A stretch of DNA of 50,208 nt from Bacteroidaceae bacterium (GTDB taxonomy: Bacteria; Bacteroidota; Bacteroidia; Bacteroidales; Bacteroidaceae): positions 1 through 50,208 of the forward strand of contig JAFYAT010000089.1 in assembly GCA_017540585.1 (NCBI GenBank), written 5' to 3'. Every line of letters begins with the position of its first letter. Position 1 is the stretch's first letter. The notes beneath the pieces are model-generated. The model had not been told where the DNA came from. It worked only from the letters and a program-made list of their open reading frames with translations, and did no database searches. Made by a program: the position numbers and the translations under genes. Positions 1 to 10,200 of this stretch are shown in pieces.

Positions 1-868
1 CTTTATTGCACCTTCGGTGCTTGGAAGGACAATAATTACCAACAATTACCAACTTTTCTCACTGACCAACGGGAAGTAATAATTTATCCAATAAAAATAT
101 CAGTTTCGGATAACTATAATTACCGACTTTTATCATTAAAAACGGGAAGAAAACTTTTTCTCTGAGTGCTCTCTGTGTTTAAGATAAGTCACGACTTCGT
201 AATTTTCTCGTGACATCGCAAGTGACAAAAAGAAAGTGGATGTTCGTTAGCTAAAAGCATTATGACAAAACGTATATGCGAAGCAGAAAAATCTGCATCA
301 CGTAGAAAAAATATTTTGTACGCGTACAAAATTTTTTTTCTGCGCGTACAAAAAAAATCGCCCTCTATATACGATGACAATAGGCAACAGACGCAATGAA
401 AGCAGATTGCCACAAAAAGTAGCATTATGTCACAACGAAGTAAACACGAAAGTGTCATCATGTCAAAAAACACGACTCGAAGGAATCCCGAACCATTCCC
501 GAACAAAACCCGAAGTATTCCCGATGTATCATAATGTAAGTATTTCATGTTTCGCATTTTTTCGATCTGTACGGTTGAATTATACTTTTTAATCTCCCAC
601 AGAGAGCACGGAGGCACAGAGTATTTTTATCACATCCCCTTACTCAATGATAATTCAGAGGACACAGAGGTCGCTGGCGCTCCGAAGAGGACACAGAGAA
701 GACCCTCTCCACCCTTCGGACACATCCCCCTCGTTGGGAGTTAAATGAACAAAAAGGGAGTTAAAAGCCGAGAGTCTGTTTGTCGCTTTGTTCCCACATA
801 GTAACGTCTCTTTACTCCATTTTACTTCAATTTACTCCCTTTTACTACAAGAGAAGTAAAATCCGAAT
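1..868. other. Gene-free repeat-rich region
   Basis: No convincing gene is seen; the open frames here have no recognisable domains and cross low-complexity DNA. It contains degenerate repeats. An ACAGAG/CTCTGTG motif occurs at about 150-180 and inverted at about 599-622. GGACACAGAG-type units lie at about 659-700. GGGAGTTAAA/TTTACTCC motifs face each other at about 738-765 and 810-840. A copy of a dispersed repeat lies at 428-543 (separate entry). The region separates whatever lies to the left from the glycosidase operon. Confidence 0.6.
428..543. repeat. Dispersed intergenic repeat, copy 1
   Basis: This roughly 116-bp stretch closely matches 30094-30220 in the same orientation. Both start with TGTCAC(A/G)ACGAAGT and contain GTCAAAAAACA. 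Both carry several CCCGAA(C/G)-type units (AATCCCGAAC, ATTCCCGA) and end in GATGTATCATAATGTAAGTA. The second copy is about 11 bp longer because it has one more CCCGAAC unit. Both copies lie in gene-free DNA. The function is unknown. Confidence 0.8.
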
Positions 869-901
869 CTTGAGAAAATAAAAATCCAAGTTGTACATTT
901 G
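869..901 (+). promoter_or_regulatory. Candidate promoter of the glycosidase operon
   Basis: TACATTTG at 894-901 fits the Bacteroidetes -7 element TAnnTTTG, with a partial -33 element (CTTG, 869-872) 21 bases upstream. A second -7-like box, TAACTTTG, lies at 969-976 but has no good -33 element. Either would serve the gene starting at 1019. The choice between them is uncertain. Confidence 0.45.
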
Positions 902-1018
902 TTTCATGTATATATCATATCAGCAAACAAATGTAACAAAATAGCAAAAGAGAGGATGAGATAATATGTAACTTTGTAGCGAATTAAAACTTTTACTGAT
1001 ACCAATACCTTTAAGGAA

Positions 1019-2992
1019 ATGGAATTCTATCAAAAACTAACCACAGCGTGCGCATTAGGCATTTTTGCCATCGGCGCAAACGCACAGAATCCGTTGGTAC
1101 GTAACCAGTTTACGGCAGACCCAACGGCAAGAGTGTTTAACAACAGAGTATTCGTGTATCCATCACACGATATAATCAGTCCTGTGGAACCTGAGAGAAA
1201 GTGGTTCTGCATGGCAGATTATCACATGTTCTCCTCTTCAGACCTGACAGAATGGAACGACCACGGAGTAATCCTATCACAGGAACAAGTGCCTTGGGGC
1301 AACCCTAAGGGATATTCGATGTGGGCACCTGACTGTGTGGAGCATAAGGGCAAGTACTACTTCTTCTTCCCTAACGCTCCAAAGACTGGCAGAGGATTCG
1401 GTATAGGTGTGGCTATCGCTCAGCACCCATACGGTCCATACGTGCCACAGGAAAAGAACATAGAGGGTGTGATGGGTATCGACCCTTGTGTGCTTCAGGC
1501 AAAGGACGGCAACGCATATCTCTTCTGGGGAGGCGGTGGCATCATGAGTGCCAAGCTCAAGGACAACCTTCTTGAACTTGACGGCAAACCTGCACCTGTA
1601 ACGGGTCTTCCAGAGGGATTCAAGGAAGGACCTTTTGCCTTCGAGGCTAATGGCAAATACTATCTCTCTTTCCCATGGGTACGCAAGAAGAAGGGCGACC
1701 CAGACGGCAAGGGCGGTACAATAGACAACCCAACTGAATGTCTTGCTTACGCCATGTCAGACAGTCCTACTGGTCCTTGGGAGTTCAAGGGCGTCATCAT
1801 GGACGAACATGAGAACGGATGCTGGACAAACCATCACTCTATCGTTCAGTACAACGGTCAGTGGTACTTGTTCTACCACAATAACGCATACTCTCCATCA
1901 TTTGACAAGAACCGCAGTATCTGCTGTGACTCGCTCACATTCAATGCTGACGGAACAATACAGAAGGTCATCCCTACCCTTCGTGGCGTAGGAATCTGCG
2001 ATGCTCGCAAGCCTCTCCAGATTGACCGCTACAGCGCAATAGGCGGTGGCGCTCACATCGAGTTCCACGACACGCTCAACTGTTTCCAAGGTTGGAAGAC
2101 TATCTTCCCTGCCAATGGAGCATGGGTAGCATACAACAAGATTGAACTGAAGGATGCAGGAGCATCTAATGTGTGCGTAAAGGTAAAGACTACTGCCAAG
2201 GCTAATCTCTTGCTCGAACTCTCTGGCAAGGTTAAAGTCACTCTTCCTATGCCAAACACTAATGGCAAGTGGGCAGAAGTGAACGTACCTGTCAAGCAGA
2301 TTGCAGCTGGTGTATATGACCTCAAGCTCACTCTCAAGTCTAAGGGCGAGGTGGAAGTTGACTGGATTACTCTTGCCGACCATCCAAAGGAGCAGTACTT
2401 CACTCCAGCAACTGATGCAGCCATGACTCCAGACGAGGACGGATTCATCCGTCGTTGGATGCTTCTTGAACCAATCGACAAGCCTAACCGCAGCAACGCT
2501 GTGTTTACAGATACATATCTCCGTACAGAGTTTGGCAAGCAGTACTTCACTACTCAGCACAGCACAACCATGCCAGCTGATGGTGAAAGCGTAACGGTTG
2601 GCAACCAGACTCTCAAGTGGCATGCAGTAGAGAGCAACCGTTTCAACGTGAAGCTTCTCCGCTTTGCAGAGAACTACGAGAAGCAGATATATGGTGTTCT
2701 CTTCTGGGCAGTAACGGTTATCGACTGTCCAGAGGAAATCAAGGACGTTCGTCTTGCCGTAGGTTCTAACTCAGCATCTATGTGGTGGCTCAATGGCGAG
2801 GAGGCAGTCCTTCTCTCAGGCGACCGTCGTATGGTGAAGGATGATTGTATCTCTCCACGCTTAACGCTCAAGAAGGGACGTAACATCCTCCGTGGTGCAG
2901 TCATCAACGGTCCTGGTATGAGTGACTTCTGCGTTCGATTCATCAACGAGAAAGGCGAACCTGTCAAGAACGTGACGATAAAGACAAAGTAA
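1019..2992 (+). CDS. Secreted GH43 glycosidase with CBM6-like module
   Basis: 657 aa. A signal peptide covers residues 1-23 (cleavage after ANAQ). Residues about 25-330 form a GH43 five-bladed propeller. The three expected acidic residues are visible: D34 (TADPT, base), D155 (GIDP, pKa modulator) and E203 (KEGPF, acid). Family members cleave alpha-L-arabinofuranosyl or beta-xylosyl links in arabinoxylan. Residues about 345-455 look like a CBM6 beta-sandwich (starts IEFHDT, ends VDWITL). The last 190 residues form a further beta-rich module with a MWWLNGEE motif, like the jelly-roll accessory domains of bacterial glycosidases. An in-frame TAG at 977 limits upstream extension and the ATG fits the signal peptide. 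It is the first gene of a four-enzyme operon. Exact substrate cannot be assigned by eye. Confidence 0.9.
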   Translation: MEFYQKLTTACALGIFAIGANAQNPLVRNQFTADPTARVFNNRVFVYPSHDIISPVEPERKWFCMADYHMFSSSDLTEWNDHGVILSQEQVPWGNPKGYSMWAPDCVEHKGKYYFFFPNAPKTGRGFGIGVAIAQHPYGPYVPQEKNIEGVMGIDPCVLQAKDGNAYLFWGGGGIMSAKLKDNLLELDGKPAPVTGLPEGFKEGPFAFEANGKYYLSFPWVRKKKGDPDGKGGTIDNPTECLAYAMSDSPTGPWEFKGVIMDEHENGCWTNHHSIVQYNGQWYLFYHNNAYSPSFDKNRSICCDSLTFNADGTIQKVIPTLRGVGICDARKPLQIDRYSAIGGGAHIEFHDTLNCFQGWKTIFPANGAWVAYNKIELKDAGASNVCVKVKTTAKANLLLELSGKVKVTLPMPNTNGKWAEVNVPVKQIAAGVYDLKLTLKSKGEVEVDWITLADHPKEQYFTPATDAAMTPDEDGFIRRWMLLEPIDKPNRSNAVFTDTYLRTEFGKQYFTTQHSTTMPADGESVTVGNQTLKWHAVESNRFNVKLLRFAENYEKQIYGVLFWAVTVIDCPEEIKDVRLAVGSNSASMWWLNGEEAVLLSGDRRMVKDDCISPRLTLKKGRNILRGAVINGPGMSDFCVRFINEKGEPVKNVTIKTK

Positions 2993-3150
2993 AGCCCCCT
3001 CTGACTCCCCCAAGGGGGAGGAAGCCATACGGCACACAGCATGGGGAATCGTAAACTGTCTTATCGGTTAACAAGAATAATTAACAAACCCAAAAACAGC
3101 ACTCTCAATAATCAGTCACCTCCCCCTTTGGGGAGGACGGGAGGGGGCTT
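2993..3150. repeat. Composite GC-rich inverted repeat
   Basis: The element begins with AGCCCCCTC right after the stop codon at 2992 and ends with GAGGGGGCTT at 3141-3150, so the outer ends are complementary. Each arm also folds on itself: CTCCCCCAAGGGGGAG at 3005-3020 and CCTCCCCCTTTGGGGAGG at about 3119-3136. The middle (about 3027-3116) is ordinary AT-rich sequence. It looks like a small miniature element or processing/attenuation structure inside the glycosidase operon. Confidence 0.75.
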
Positions 3151-3161
3151 AATCTATAATT

Positions 3162-4616
3162 ATGAAAAAGTCTATAATATTAGCGACAATATGCACATCA
3201 TTTAGCGCACTCAACATGAATGCGCAGATTGGCACACCATATATTCATGACCCATCAACTCTTGCAGAGTGTGATGGAAAGTATTACACATTCGGTACTG
3301 GTAGTGGAGGTATCATAACAGAGGACGGCTGGAACTGGCACTCAGGTGGTGTTCGTCCCGGTGGAGGTGCAGCACCTGATGTTATCAAGATTGGTGACCG
3401 ATACCTCGTTATCTATGGTGCAACAGGTGGTGGTCTTGGTGGTGGTCACAATGGCCGAATACTGACCATGTGGAACAAGACACTCGACCCTAAGTCACCA
3501 GATTTCAAGTATTCTGAGCCAGTAGAGGTTGCATCTTCTGACGGTCTTGAGGATAATGATGCCATCGACCCGGGTGTACTCCTTGACCCTACAGACGGAA
3601 GGATGTGGGTATCTTACGGAACATACTTCGGCAATATCCGCCTCATCGAGCTTGACCCTAAGACTGGTCATCGTGTGAAGGGCAATAAGGCAAAGGACAT
3701 TGCCATCGACTGTGAGGCTACAGACCTTATCTATCGTGACGGTTGGTATTACCTTCTCGGTACTCACGGCACTTGCTGCGACGGAGTGAACTCAACATAT
3801 AATATCGTTGTAGGACGTTCAAAGAAGGTTACAGGTCCATATATTGACAATGTAGGTCGTGACATGATTGCTGGTGGCGGTAAGATGGTTATCGCAGCAG
3901 GCGACAGGGTATGTGGTCCTGGTCACTTCGGACGCACAGTAATAGACGAAGGCGTTGAGATTATGTCATGCCACTATGAGGCTGACTTCAATCAGGGCGG
4001 ACGTAGCGTTCTCGGTATTCGTCCTCTTCTATGGAAGAACGGATGGCCAGTAGCTGGCGACCGTTTCAAGGAAGGCACATACGAGATTGAGTCAGAGCGT
4101 CGTGGCTATGCCCTCGAACTTGCTGTTGACTTCGTTCGTATGCAGGTGGCACGTATGCGATTCTGGGGACATGACAACAACGAACCAGTAAAGCCTGTTG
4201 CAGACCAGAAACTTGAGGAGGTCATCAATACATGGCCAAAGGGCAATATTGACGCTCGCATCGGCGACTATATGTTCCGCCCTCACCAGAAGTGGACAAT
4301 AACAGCAGTACCAGAGGCTGGAGGTTACCTCAGTAACCCATACTTCAAGATTACTATCGAAGGTACTGAGCGTGCCCTTGCAGCAACTGCCAAGTGTGAG
4401 GTTACTACTGTTCCTAAGTTTACAGGTGCAGACGAACAGCTCTGGCGCATCGAGCAACTCACAGACGGTACATTCCGTATCATGCCAAAGGTAATCCCAG
4501 GAAAGAAGGGTATCAACAAGACTCTCGTACTCTACTCTATCGGAGACAGTACACCAACTCTTGCTAAGTACGACTTCAATTCTGACAACTCAAAGTGGAA
4601 CTTCAGACAACACTAA
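3162..4616 (+). CDS. Secreted GH43 arabinanase-like enzyme
   Basis: 484 aa. Signal peptide 1-21 (MKKSIILATI start, cleavage after MNAQ). Residues about 25-310 form a GH43 propeller with catalytic candidates D30 (IHDPS), D136 (AIDPG) and E185 (CEATD). The glycine-rich early loops and the CCDGVNSTY segment resemble alpha-1,5-L-arabinanases. The C-terminal part (about 330-484) has QLWRIEQLTDGTFRI, a ricin/beta-trefoil-like repeat signature suggesting a sugar-binding module. It lies 169 bp after the first GH43 gene, with the composite inverted repeat between them. It should act outside the cytoplasm on arabinan or arabinoxylan side chains. GH43 membership is firm; the arabinanase call is inference. 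Confidence 0.87.
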   Translation: MKKSIILATICTSFSALNMNAQIGTPYIHDPSTLAECDGKYYTFGTGSGGIITEDGWNWHSGGVRPGGGAAPDVIKIGDRYLVIYGATGGGLGGGHNGRILTMWNKTLDPKSPDFKYSEPVEVASSDGLEDNDAIDPGVLLDPTDGRMWVSYGTYFGNIRLIELDPKTGHRVKGNKAKDIAIDCEATDLIYRDGWYYLLGTHGTCCDGVNSTYNIVVGRSKKVTGPYIDNVGRDMIAGGGKMVIAAGDRVCGPGHFGRTVIDEGVEIMSCHYEADFNQGGRSVLGIRPLLWKNGWPVAGDRFKEGTYEIESERRGYALELAVDFVRMQVARMRFWGHDNNEPVKPVADQKLEEVINTWPKGNIDARIGDYMFRPHQKWTITAVPEAGGYLSNPYFKITIEGTERALAATAKCEVTTVPKFTGADEQLWRIEQLTDGTFRIMPKVIPGKKGINKTLVLYSIGDSTPTLAKYDFNSDNSKWNFRQH

Positions 4617-4709
4617 AGAATTAAAAATTAAGAATTCAGAATTCAAAATTTATTCAATAATAGGAGGGTAAAGTGTGTGACGTGTTTGTCACACCACCTC
4701 CTCACTTTA

Positions 4710-7241
4710 ATGATGAACAAGAAACAGACAATCACTCTTATAGCAGCAACACTCTTTTCGGGTGTTGCTGTTGCTGCTGACAACACCATCAACTTCTGTG
4801 AGAACACATCCAACTATGTGACTTACGAGAATGCCATCAGTATAGCAAGTGGAAAGACTACTGATGTCATCACCTCACGCTACTCTTACTGGATGTCAAC
4901 AGTCACGGGCAAAGGTAACATGAATGTCTATTCAGGAGGAGACCGCAGTTACCTCGGAAATGCCAAGGGCGCAAAATATCCTAACTGGACAAACTACTCT
5001 GGTGAGGTACATATCTATCCGTACAAGAAAGTTGTCTCAAACTTAGGAATGTACGGACTTATATGGGGACATGGCGGTAAGACATTCAACCCAGAGGAGG
5101 TAGAGAAGAGTATTTCCGAAGGCAAGGTGAACAACTGTTTTGCGAACAATAAAGTGACCCTGCACAACGGGACTTTCCTTGCAACAGAGTCAGGTAACCG
5201 TGGCATACGCATCGCACACCTTGACATGGAGGAAGGTAGCCGTCTCATGGGTTACTACAAGAAGAGTAACACACCAAAGTCATATTATGTAGTTGGTTGC
5301 GACAATACGGATGCTGTCATAGCAGGACGCATAGCCCCAGCAGAAGACAACGTGGCAGAGGAGATTGGGTTCATCAAGGAAGGTAAGGGTACATACCGCA
5401 TCACAGGTAACACTAACATCATCTGCGGAGGACTCCGTGTTCTCGACGGAACGGTCCTTGCCAACAACGATGCAGCTAAAGCCAAGACAGGCAAGCTGAG
5501 TGGTGCCACAGGATTTATAAGTGATGCTACCAAGGTTGGAGTATATGTAATGCAAGCTGGTACGATAGGTGGTACAGGAAGCGTAGGCTCAAACACGGAC
5601 GTATATGGAAGCATTGCCCCAGGCGATGGCGGCATAGGCACACTTACGTTCCAGGACTATGCAAAGTCAAGAGATGTAGCTCTTCGTGCACGACCTACCA
5701 CAAAGATAAACATCGAGATTGCAGGCTCAGATAGCTACGACAAGGTCATCGTCAACGGCCCTGTTGAGTATTATAACATCGGTCAGGACTTCGTGCCAAG
5801 CACACGTATGCCACAGATTGTTCTCTCTCTCACCGAGGGTGCAAGCCTGAAGGAAGGCGACACCTTCACTATCCTCACAGCCAAGGGACGCAAGTCATAC
5901 AATAATGTGGAGTGGCAATGGAACATCAAGTATCCTGATGCCTACACATGGAATGTAAAGGAGGAAAGCACAGGCACAGGCATCAAGCTCGTTGCAACTG
6001 TTACTTCACTCAAGTACGGCAATCAGAACGAAGGAAATGATGATACCGAGACTGAGGATGAGGACGTGCGTGAGGAATGGAACTACACGGCAGAGAAGTC
6101 CCTGAGGACATCGCTCCGCTACTACCAACACTACCTCAAGAAATATGTGGGCGTGGCTGTACGTGGATGGGCTATGGACATAAGCGACGACTCAAGCTGG
6201 CAACCATCAAAGATAAAGAATGAGTTCAATGCCGTAGTGGCAGAGAACGAGATGAAGTTTGATGCCGTTGAGCCAAGTCGTTGTTCGTTCAACTTTACGG
6301 ATGGCGACAAGCTCGTTAACTTTGCCAAGCGCAACAATTGCCGTGTACGCGGTCATTGCCTTGCATGGCACTCACAAGTACCAACATGGCTCACGACGGA
6401 CGGAACGAAGAACACGAACAACCTAAGTCGTGAGGAACTGCTCTCAATCTTGAAGAATCATATATTCAAGGTAGTGGGACACTGGAAAGGAAAGATAGCT
6501 GAATGGGATGTGGCGAACGAGGTACTTGATGACAATCAGTCCATCATCCGTTCTAACCCTGAAGGTTACACACTCCGTCCATCCATCTGGAAGACAGGTA
6601 TCGGTGAGGACTTCATCGACTCAGCCTTCGTATGGGCACATGAGGCAGACCCAGATGCGGTACTTATCCTCAACGACTACGATGTCGAGTTCCTCGGACA
6701 GGCAAAGACAGAAGCTCTATATAATCTCGCAAAGCGTTTGCAGAAGAGCGGCATCCCTATCAATGGTGTTGGTCTCCAATGCCACCTCGATGCAGGTAAG
6801 GTGAGCGTCTCAAAGCTTCGTGCCAACATGGAGCGTTACGCAGCCCTCGGTATGGTGTGCAACATCACAGAGCTTGACCTCGGAATAAATGACACATCAG
6901 AGAAGTCACTCATGCAACAGGCTGACGACTACTATGCCATCACACGCACAGCCATGACTGTCGATAACTGTACAACAGTCATGATATGGGGACTCAAGGA
7001 CAACGATTCATGGCGTGCAAGCAATCCACTCATTTACGACTCTGGTCTTAACGCCAAGCCTGCCTATTGGGGTGTGCATGCAGCAGTCAGCAAGAGCTAC
7101 AACGAGCAGACCACAGGTGTATGCCTTCCCAAGGTAAACAGCGACAAGTGCGACGAAAGCTGTTATGACCTTATGGGCAGAAAGACTGGCGCAAATCCAA
7201 AAGGTATCATTATCAAGGGACGCAAAAAGATAGCCCTCTAA
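4710..7241 (+). CDS. Secreted beta-helix / GH10 endo-xylanase
   Basis: 843 aa from the ATG at 4710. A GTG 33 bases earlier is open, but the signal peptide (MMNKKQTITLIAATL..., cleavage after VAVA) favours 4710 or the ATG at 4713. Residues about 30-430 are Gly/Ser/Asn-rich and beta-strand-like, with GTIGGTGSVGS and GSIAPGDGGIGTL motifs typical of autotransporter-type right-handed beta-helices. Residues about 470-810 are a GH10 TIM barrel with acid/base E604 (WDVANEV) and nucleophile E721 (ITELDLG), plus CLAWHSQVPTW. GH10 enzymes cut beta-1,4-xylan internally. The protein ends with a YDLMGRK...GIIIKGRKK tail of the type common on exported Prevotella/Bacteroides proteins. A GTGTGAC/GTCACAC hairpin (4675-4694) precedes the start. 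Confidence 0.9.
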   Translation: MMNKKQTITLIAATLFSGVAVAADNTINFCENTSNYVTYENAISIASGKTTDVITSRYSYWMSTVTGKGNMNVYSGGDRSYLGNAKGAKYPNWTNYSGEVHIYPYKKVVSNLGMYGLIWGHGGKTFNPEEVEKSISEGKVNNCFANNKVTLHNGTFLATESGNRGIRIAHLDMEEGSRLMGYYKKSNTPKSYYVVGCDNTDAVIAGRIAPAEDNVAEEIGFIKEGKGTYRITGNTNIICGGLRVLDGTVLANNDAAKAKTGKLSGATGFISDATKVGVYVMQAGTIGGTGSVGSNTDVYGSIAPGDGGIGTLTFQDYAKSRDVALRARPTTKINIEIAGSDSYDKVIVNGPVEYYNIGQDFVPSTRMPQIVLSLTEGASLKEGDTFTILTAKGRKSYNNVEWQWNIKYPDAYTWNVKEESTGTGIKLVATVTSLKYGNQNEGNDDTETEDEDVREEWNYTAEKSLRTSLRYYQHYLKKYVGVAVRGWAMDISDDSSWQPSKIKNEFNAVVAENEMKFDAVEPSRCSFNFTDGDKLVNFAKRNNCRVRGHCLAWHSQVPTWLTTDGTKNTNNLSREELLSILKNHIFKVVGHWKGKIAEWDVANEVLDDNQSIIRSNPEGYTLRPSIWKTGIGEDFIDSAFVWAHEADPDAVLILNDYDVEFLGQAKTEALYNLAKRLQKSGIPINGVGLQCHLDAGKVSVSKLRANMERYAALGMVCNITELDLGINDTSEKSLMQQADDYYAITRTAMTVDNCTTVMIWGLKDNDSWRASNPLIYDSGLNAKPAYWGVHAAVSKSYNEQTTGVCLPKVNSDKCDESCYDLMGRKTGANPKGIIIKGRKKIAL

Positions 7242-7284
7242 AAAGGTAGAAAAAACAACATATTTAACTAAATTATTAGTATTT

Positions 7285-10200
7285 ATGAATAAAATTTTTG
7301 CATTATCAATCTTTACTTTGGGTACATTCTCAGCCTTTGCACAGACAGGCAAGGAATGGGACAACCCACTCATCACGAGTGTGAACCGTGAAGCCGCTCA
7401 CACTATTGCCATACCTATGGCAAATGCATCAGATGTCGTATCAAATGACATCGGCAAGTCTCCTTATTACATCTCGCTTGACGGCAAGTGGAAATTCCTC
7501 TGGACCAAGAACGAGTCGCAGGTCAATACTGGCATCTTTGCCAAGGACTACAACGACCAGTCATGGACAGACATCGACGTACCTTCAAGTTGGCAGATTT
7601 TCGGTCTCCACAACAACAAGAACTGGGACAAGCCTCTCTACTGCAACGTGGCTTATCCTTTCTCTTTCAATGAGAGCAACTACAGCGTCATGGCTGACCG
7701 TCCAGGATGGTTCTCCTACAACAATGACATGAAGAACCCTGTCGGTTCTTACCGTCGTACATTCACCATCCCTGCCGACTGGGCTGGACGTGACGTGTAT
7801 GTACGCTTCAACGGTGTAGGTCACGGCTACTACCTCTGGATTAACGGCCAGCGCATCGGCTACAGCGAGGACTCATATCTCCCATCTGAGTTTAACATAA
7901 CAAAATATCTCGTTGAGGGCGAGAACACCATCGCACTTCAGGTCTATCGTTTCACAAGCGGTTCGTTCCTTGAGTGTCAGGACTATTGGCGTCTCACTGG
8001 TATTCAGCGTCATTGTTTCCTCTGGTCAGCACCAAAGAGCCAGATACGCGACTACTTCTTCACAACAGACCTTGATAACACATATACTGATGCCAAGGCT
8101 AACGTGAAGGTTTCGCTCACAGGTGATGTCCTTACTGGTGGTAGCGTTGAGGCACGCATCGAAGACAACGGTATGGTAGTAGCTTCTGCTACAAAGGCTA
8201 TCGGTTCTGCCAAGGAGCTAAGCCTCGATATGGATGCAAAGAACCCACGCAAGTGGAGTGCTGAAGAACCTAACCTCTACGACCTCATCCTTACTCTCAA
8301 GGACAAGGACGGCAAGGCTGTCGATATCCGTGGTGGTAAGGTCGGTTTCCGTGAAGTAGGAATACGCAAGGACGGTGCCCTCCTTATCAATGGTAAGCGC
8401 ATGGTGTTCCACGGTGTTGACCGTCACGACTTCAGTCCTATCAACGGTCGTGCCATCTCTGACGAGGAGATAGAGCAGGACATCAAGACGATGAAGCGAC
8501 TCAACATCAATGCTGTCCGCACATCCCACTACCCTAACGACCCAATATTCTACGACCTCTGTGACAAGTACGGTCTCTATGTACTCGCTGAGGCAAATGT
8601 AGAATGTCATGCTTATCAGAAGTGTTCATCACTCGAGCAGTTCCGCAATGCAATGGTTGAGCGTTCAGAGAACCATGTTAAATGGATGCGTAATCACGCT
8701 TGTATCTTCATGTGGTCATTCGGAAATGAATCAGGTGGAGGTAACAACTTCAGCTATGTACAGGATGCCATAAAGGCACTCGACAAGACTCGTCTCACTC
8801 ACTACGAGGGTGGTAGTCAGTATGCCGACGTGACAAGTACCATGTACGGCAGCTACGAACACATCGCATGGGTAGGCTCATCACGTCTCAACGAGCAGAA
8901 CCCTAAGCCACACATACAGTGTGAGAACAGCCACTCAATGGGTAACTCAATGGGTAACGTACGTGAGATGTTCGACCTCTACGAGAAGTACCCATCACTC
9001 ACAGGTGAGTTCATCTGGGACTTCAAGGATCAAGGTCTCCTCACCAAGAACAGCGCAGGCAAGGAATACTGGGCATACGGCGGCGACTTCGGTGACAATC
9101 CTAACGACAACAACTTCTGTATCAACGGTCTTGTAATGCCAGACTGGAGCTATACAGCCAAGACATACAACACCAAGAAGATTTACCAGCCTCTTGAGTT
9201 CAAGAAGGCTAAGCTCGCTAACGGCAAGCTCACATTCCTCCTCAAGAACAAGCAGGCATTTCTCCCAAGCACAGCCTACGATGTGAAGTATGAACTCGTA
9301 TGGGAAGATGGAACAGTAGCCGACAAGGGTGACATCACAACCGAAGTAGCAGCAGATGACAGTACAACTGTGACTATCAACACAGCAGCTGTAACACAGA
9401 ATGACAACCGCGAGCTCTTCGTTCACTTCTCTGCATCGCTCAAGGAGAACACACTCTGGGAGAATGCAGGTTACACAGTGGCAGAAGAGAAGCTCACTGT
9501 AAAGAATGCTGTGAAGCCACTCTACGACCTTGCTGCCCTCAAGAACATTGACGGCGAACTCACAATAAGCGAGACATCAGCAAGCGTGACGGTATCTACA
9601 GACGCTTTCAAGGCTGTATTCAGCAAGTCAAGCGGTACTCTCAACTCATACTCATACAATGGTGTTACACTCGTGAATAAGCCAATGAAGTTGAACCTCT
9701 TCCGTCTCCCAACAGACAACGATGGTTCAAAGACAGGAGCATGGGACAACATGGGCATACGTAACCTCACCGTAAGCGGCAAGGGTACTGAAGTGACAAA
9801 GAGTGATGACGGCAAGACTGTCAGCATCTCAATGAAGAGCCTATATAAGGGAACAGCTGGCAACGAGTTTGACGTACAACTCGACTTCACGGTATGTATC
9901 AATGGCGACATCCTCACCAATGCATTCATCCGTCCAACAGCCACAGGCGCAATACTCCCAAAGATTGGCTTCCGTCTTGAGATGCCTTCTGGTATGGAAA
10001 ACCTCACATGGCTCGGTCGTGGACCTTGGGACAGTTACGTTGACCGAAAGGAAGCTTGTCTTCCTGGTACATACGTAAGTACCGTAACCGACCAGCTTAC
10101 CAACTATATCAAGCCACAGGAAAACGGAACAAAGCAGGATGTACGTTGGATGAGTGTGACTAACGCAGAGGGAACAGGTCTCCTCTTCTCTGCTCCAGAC

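Noticed and set aside
189-617. 142-residue open frame on the minus strand
   Set aside because: No recognisable domain, crosses the dispersed repeat, Cys/Phe-rich composition unlike neighbours, no promoter.
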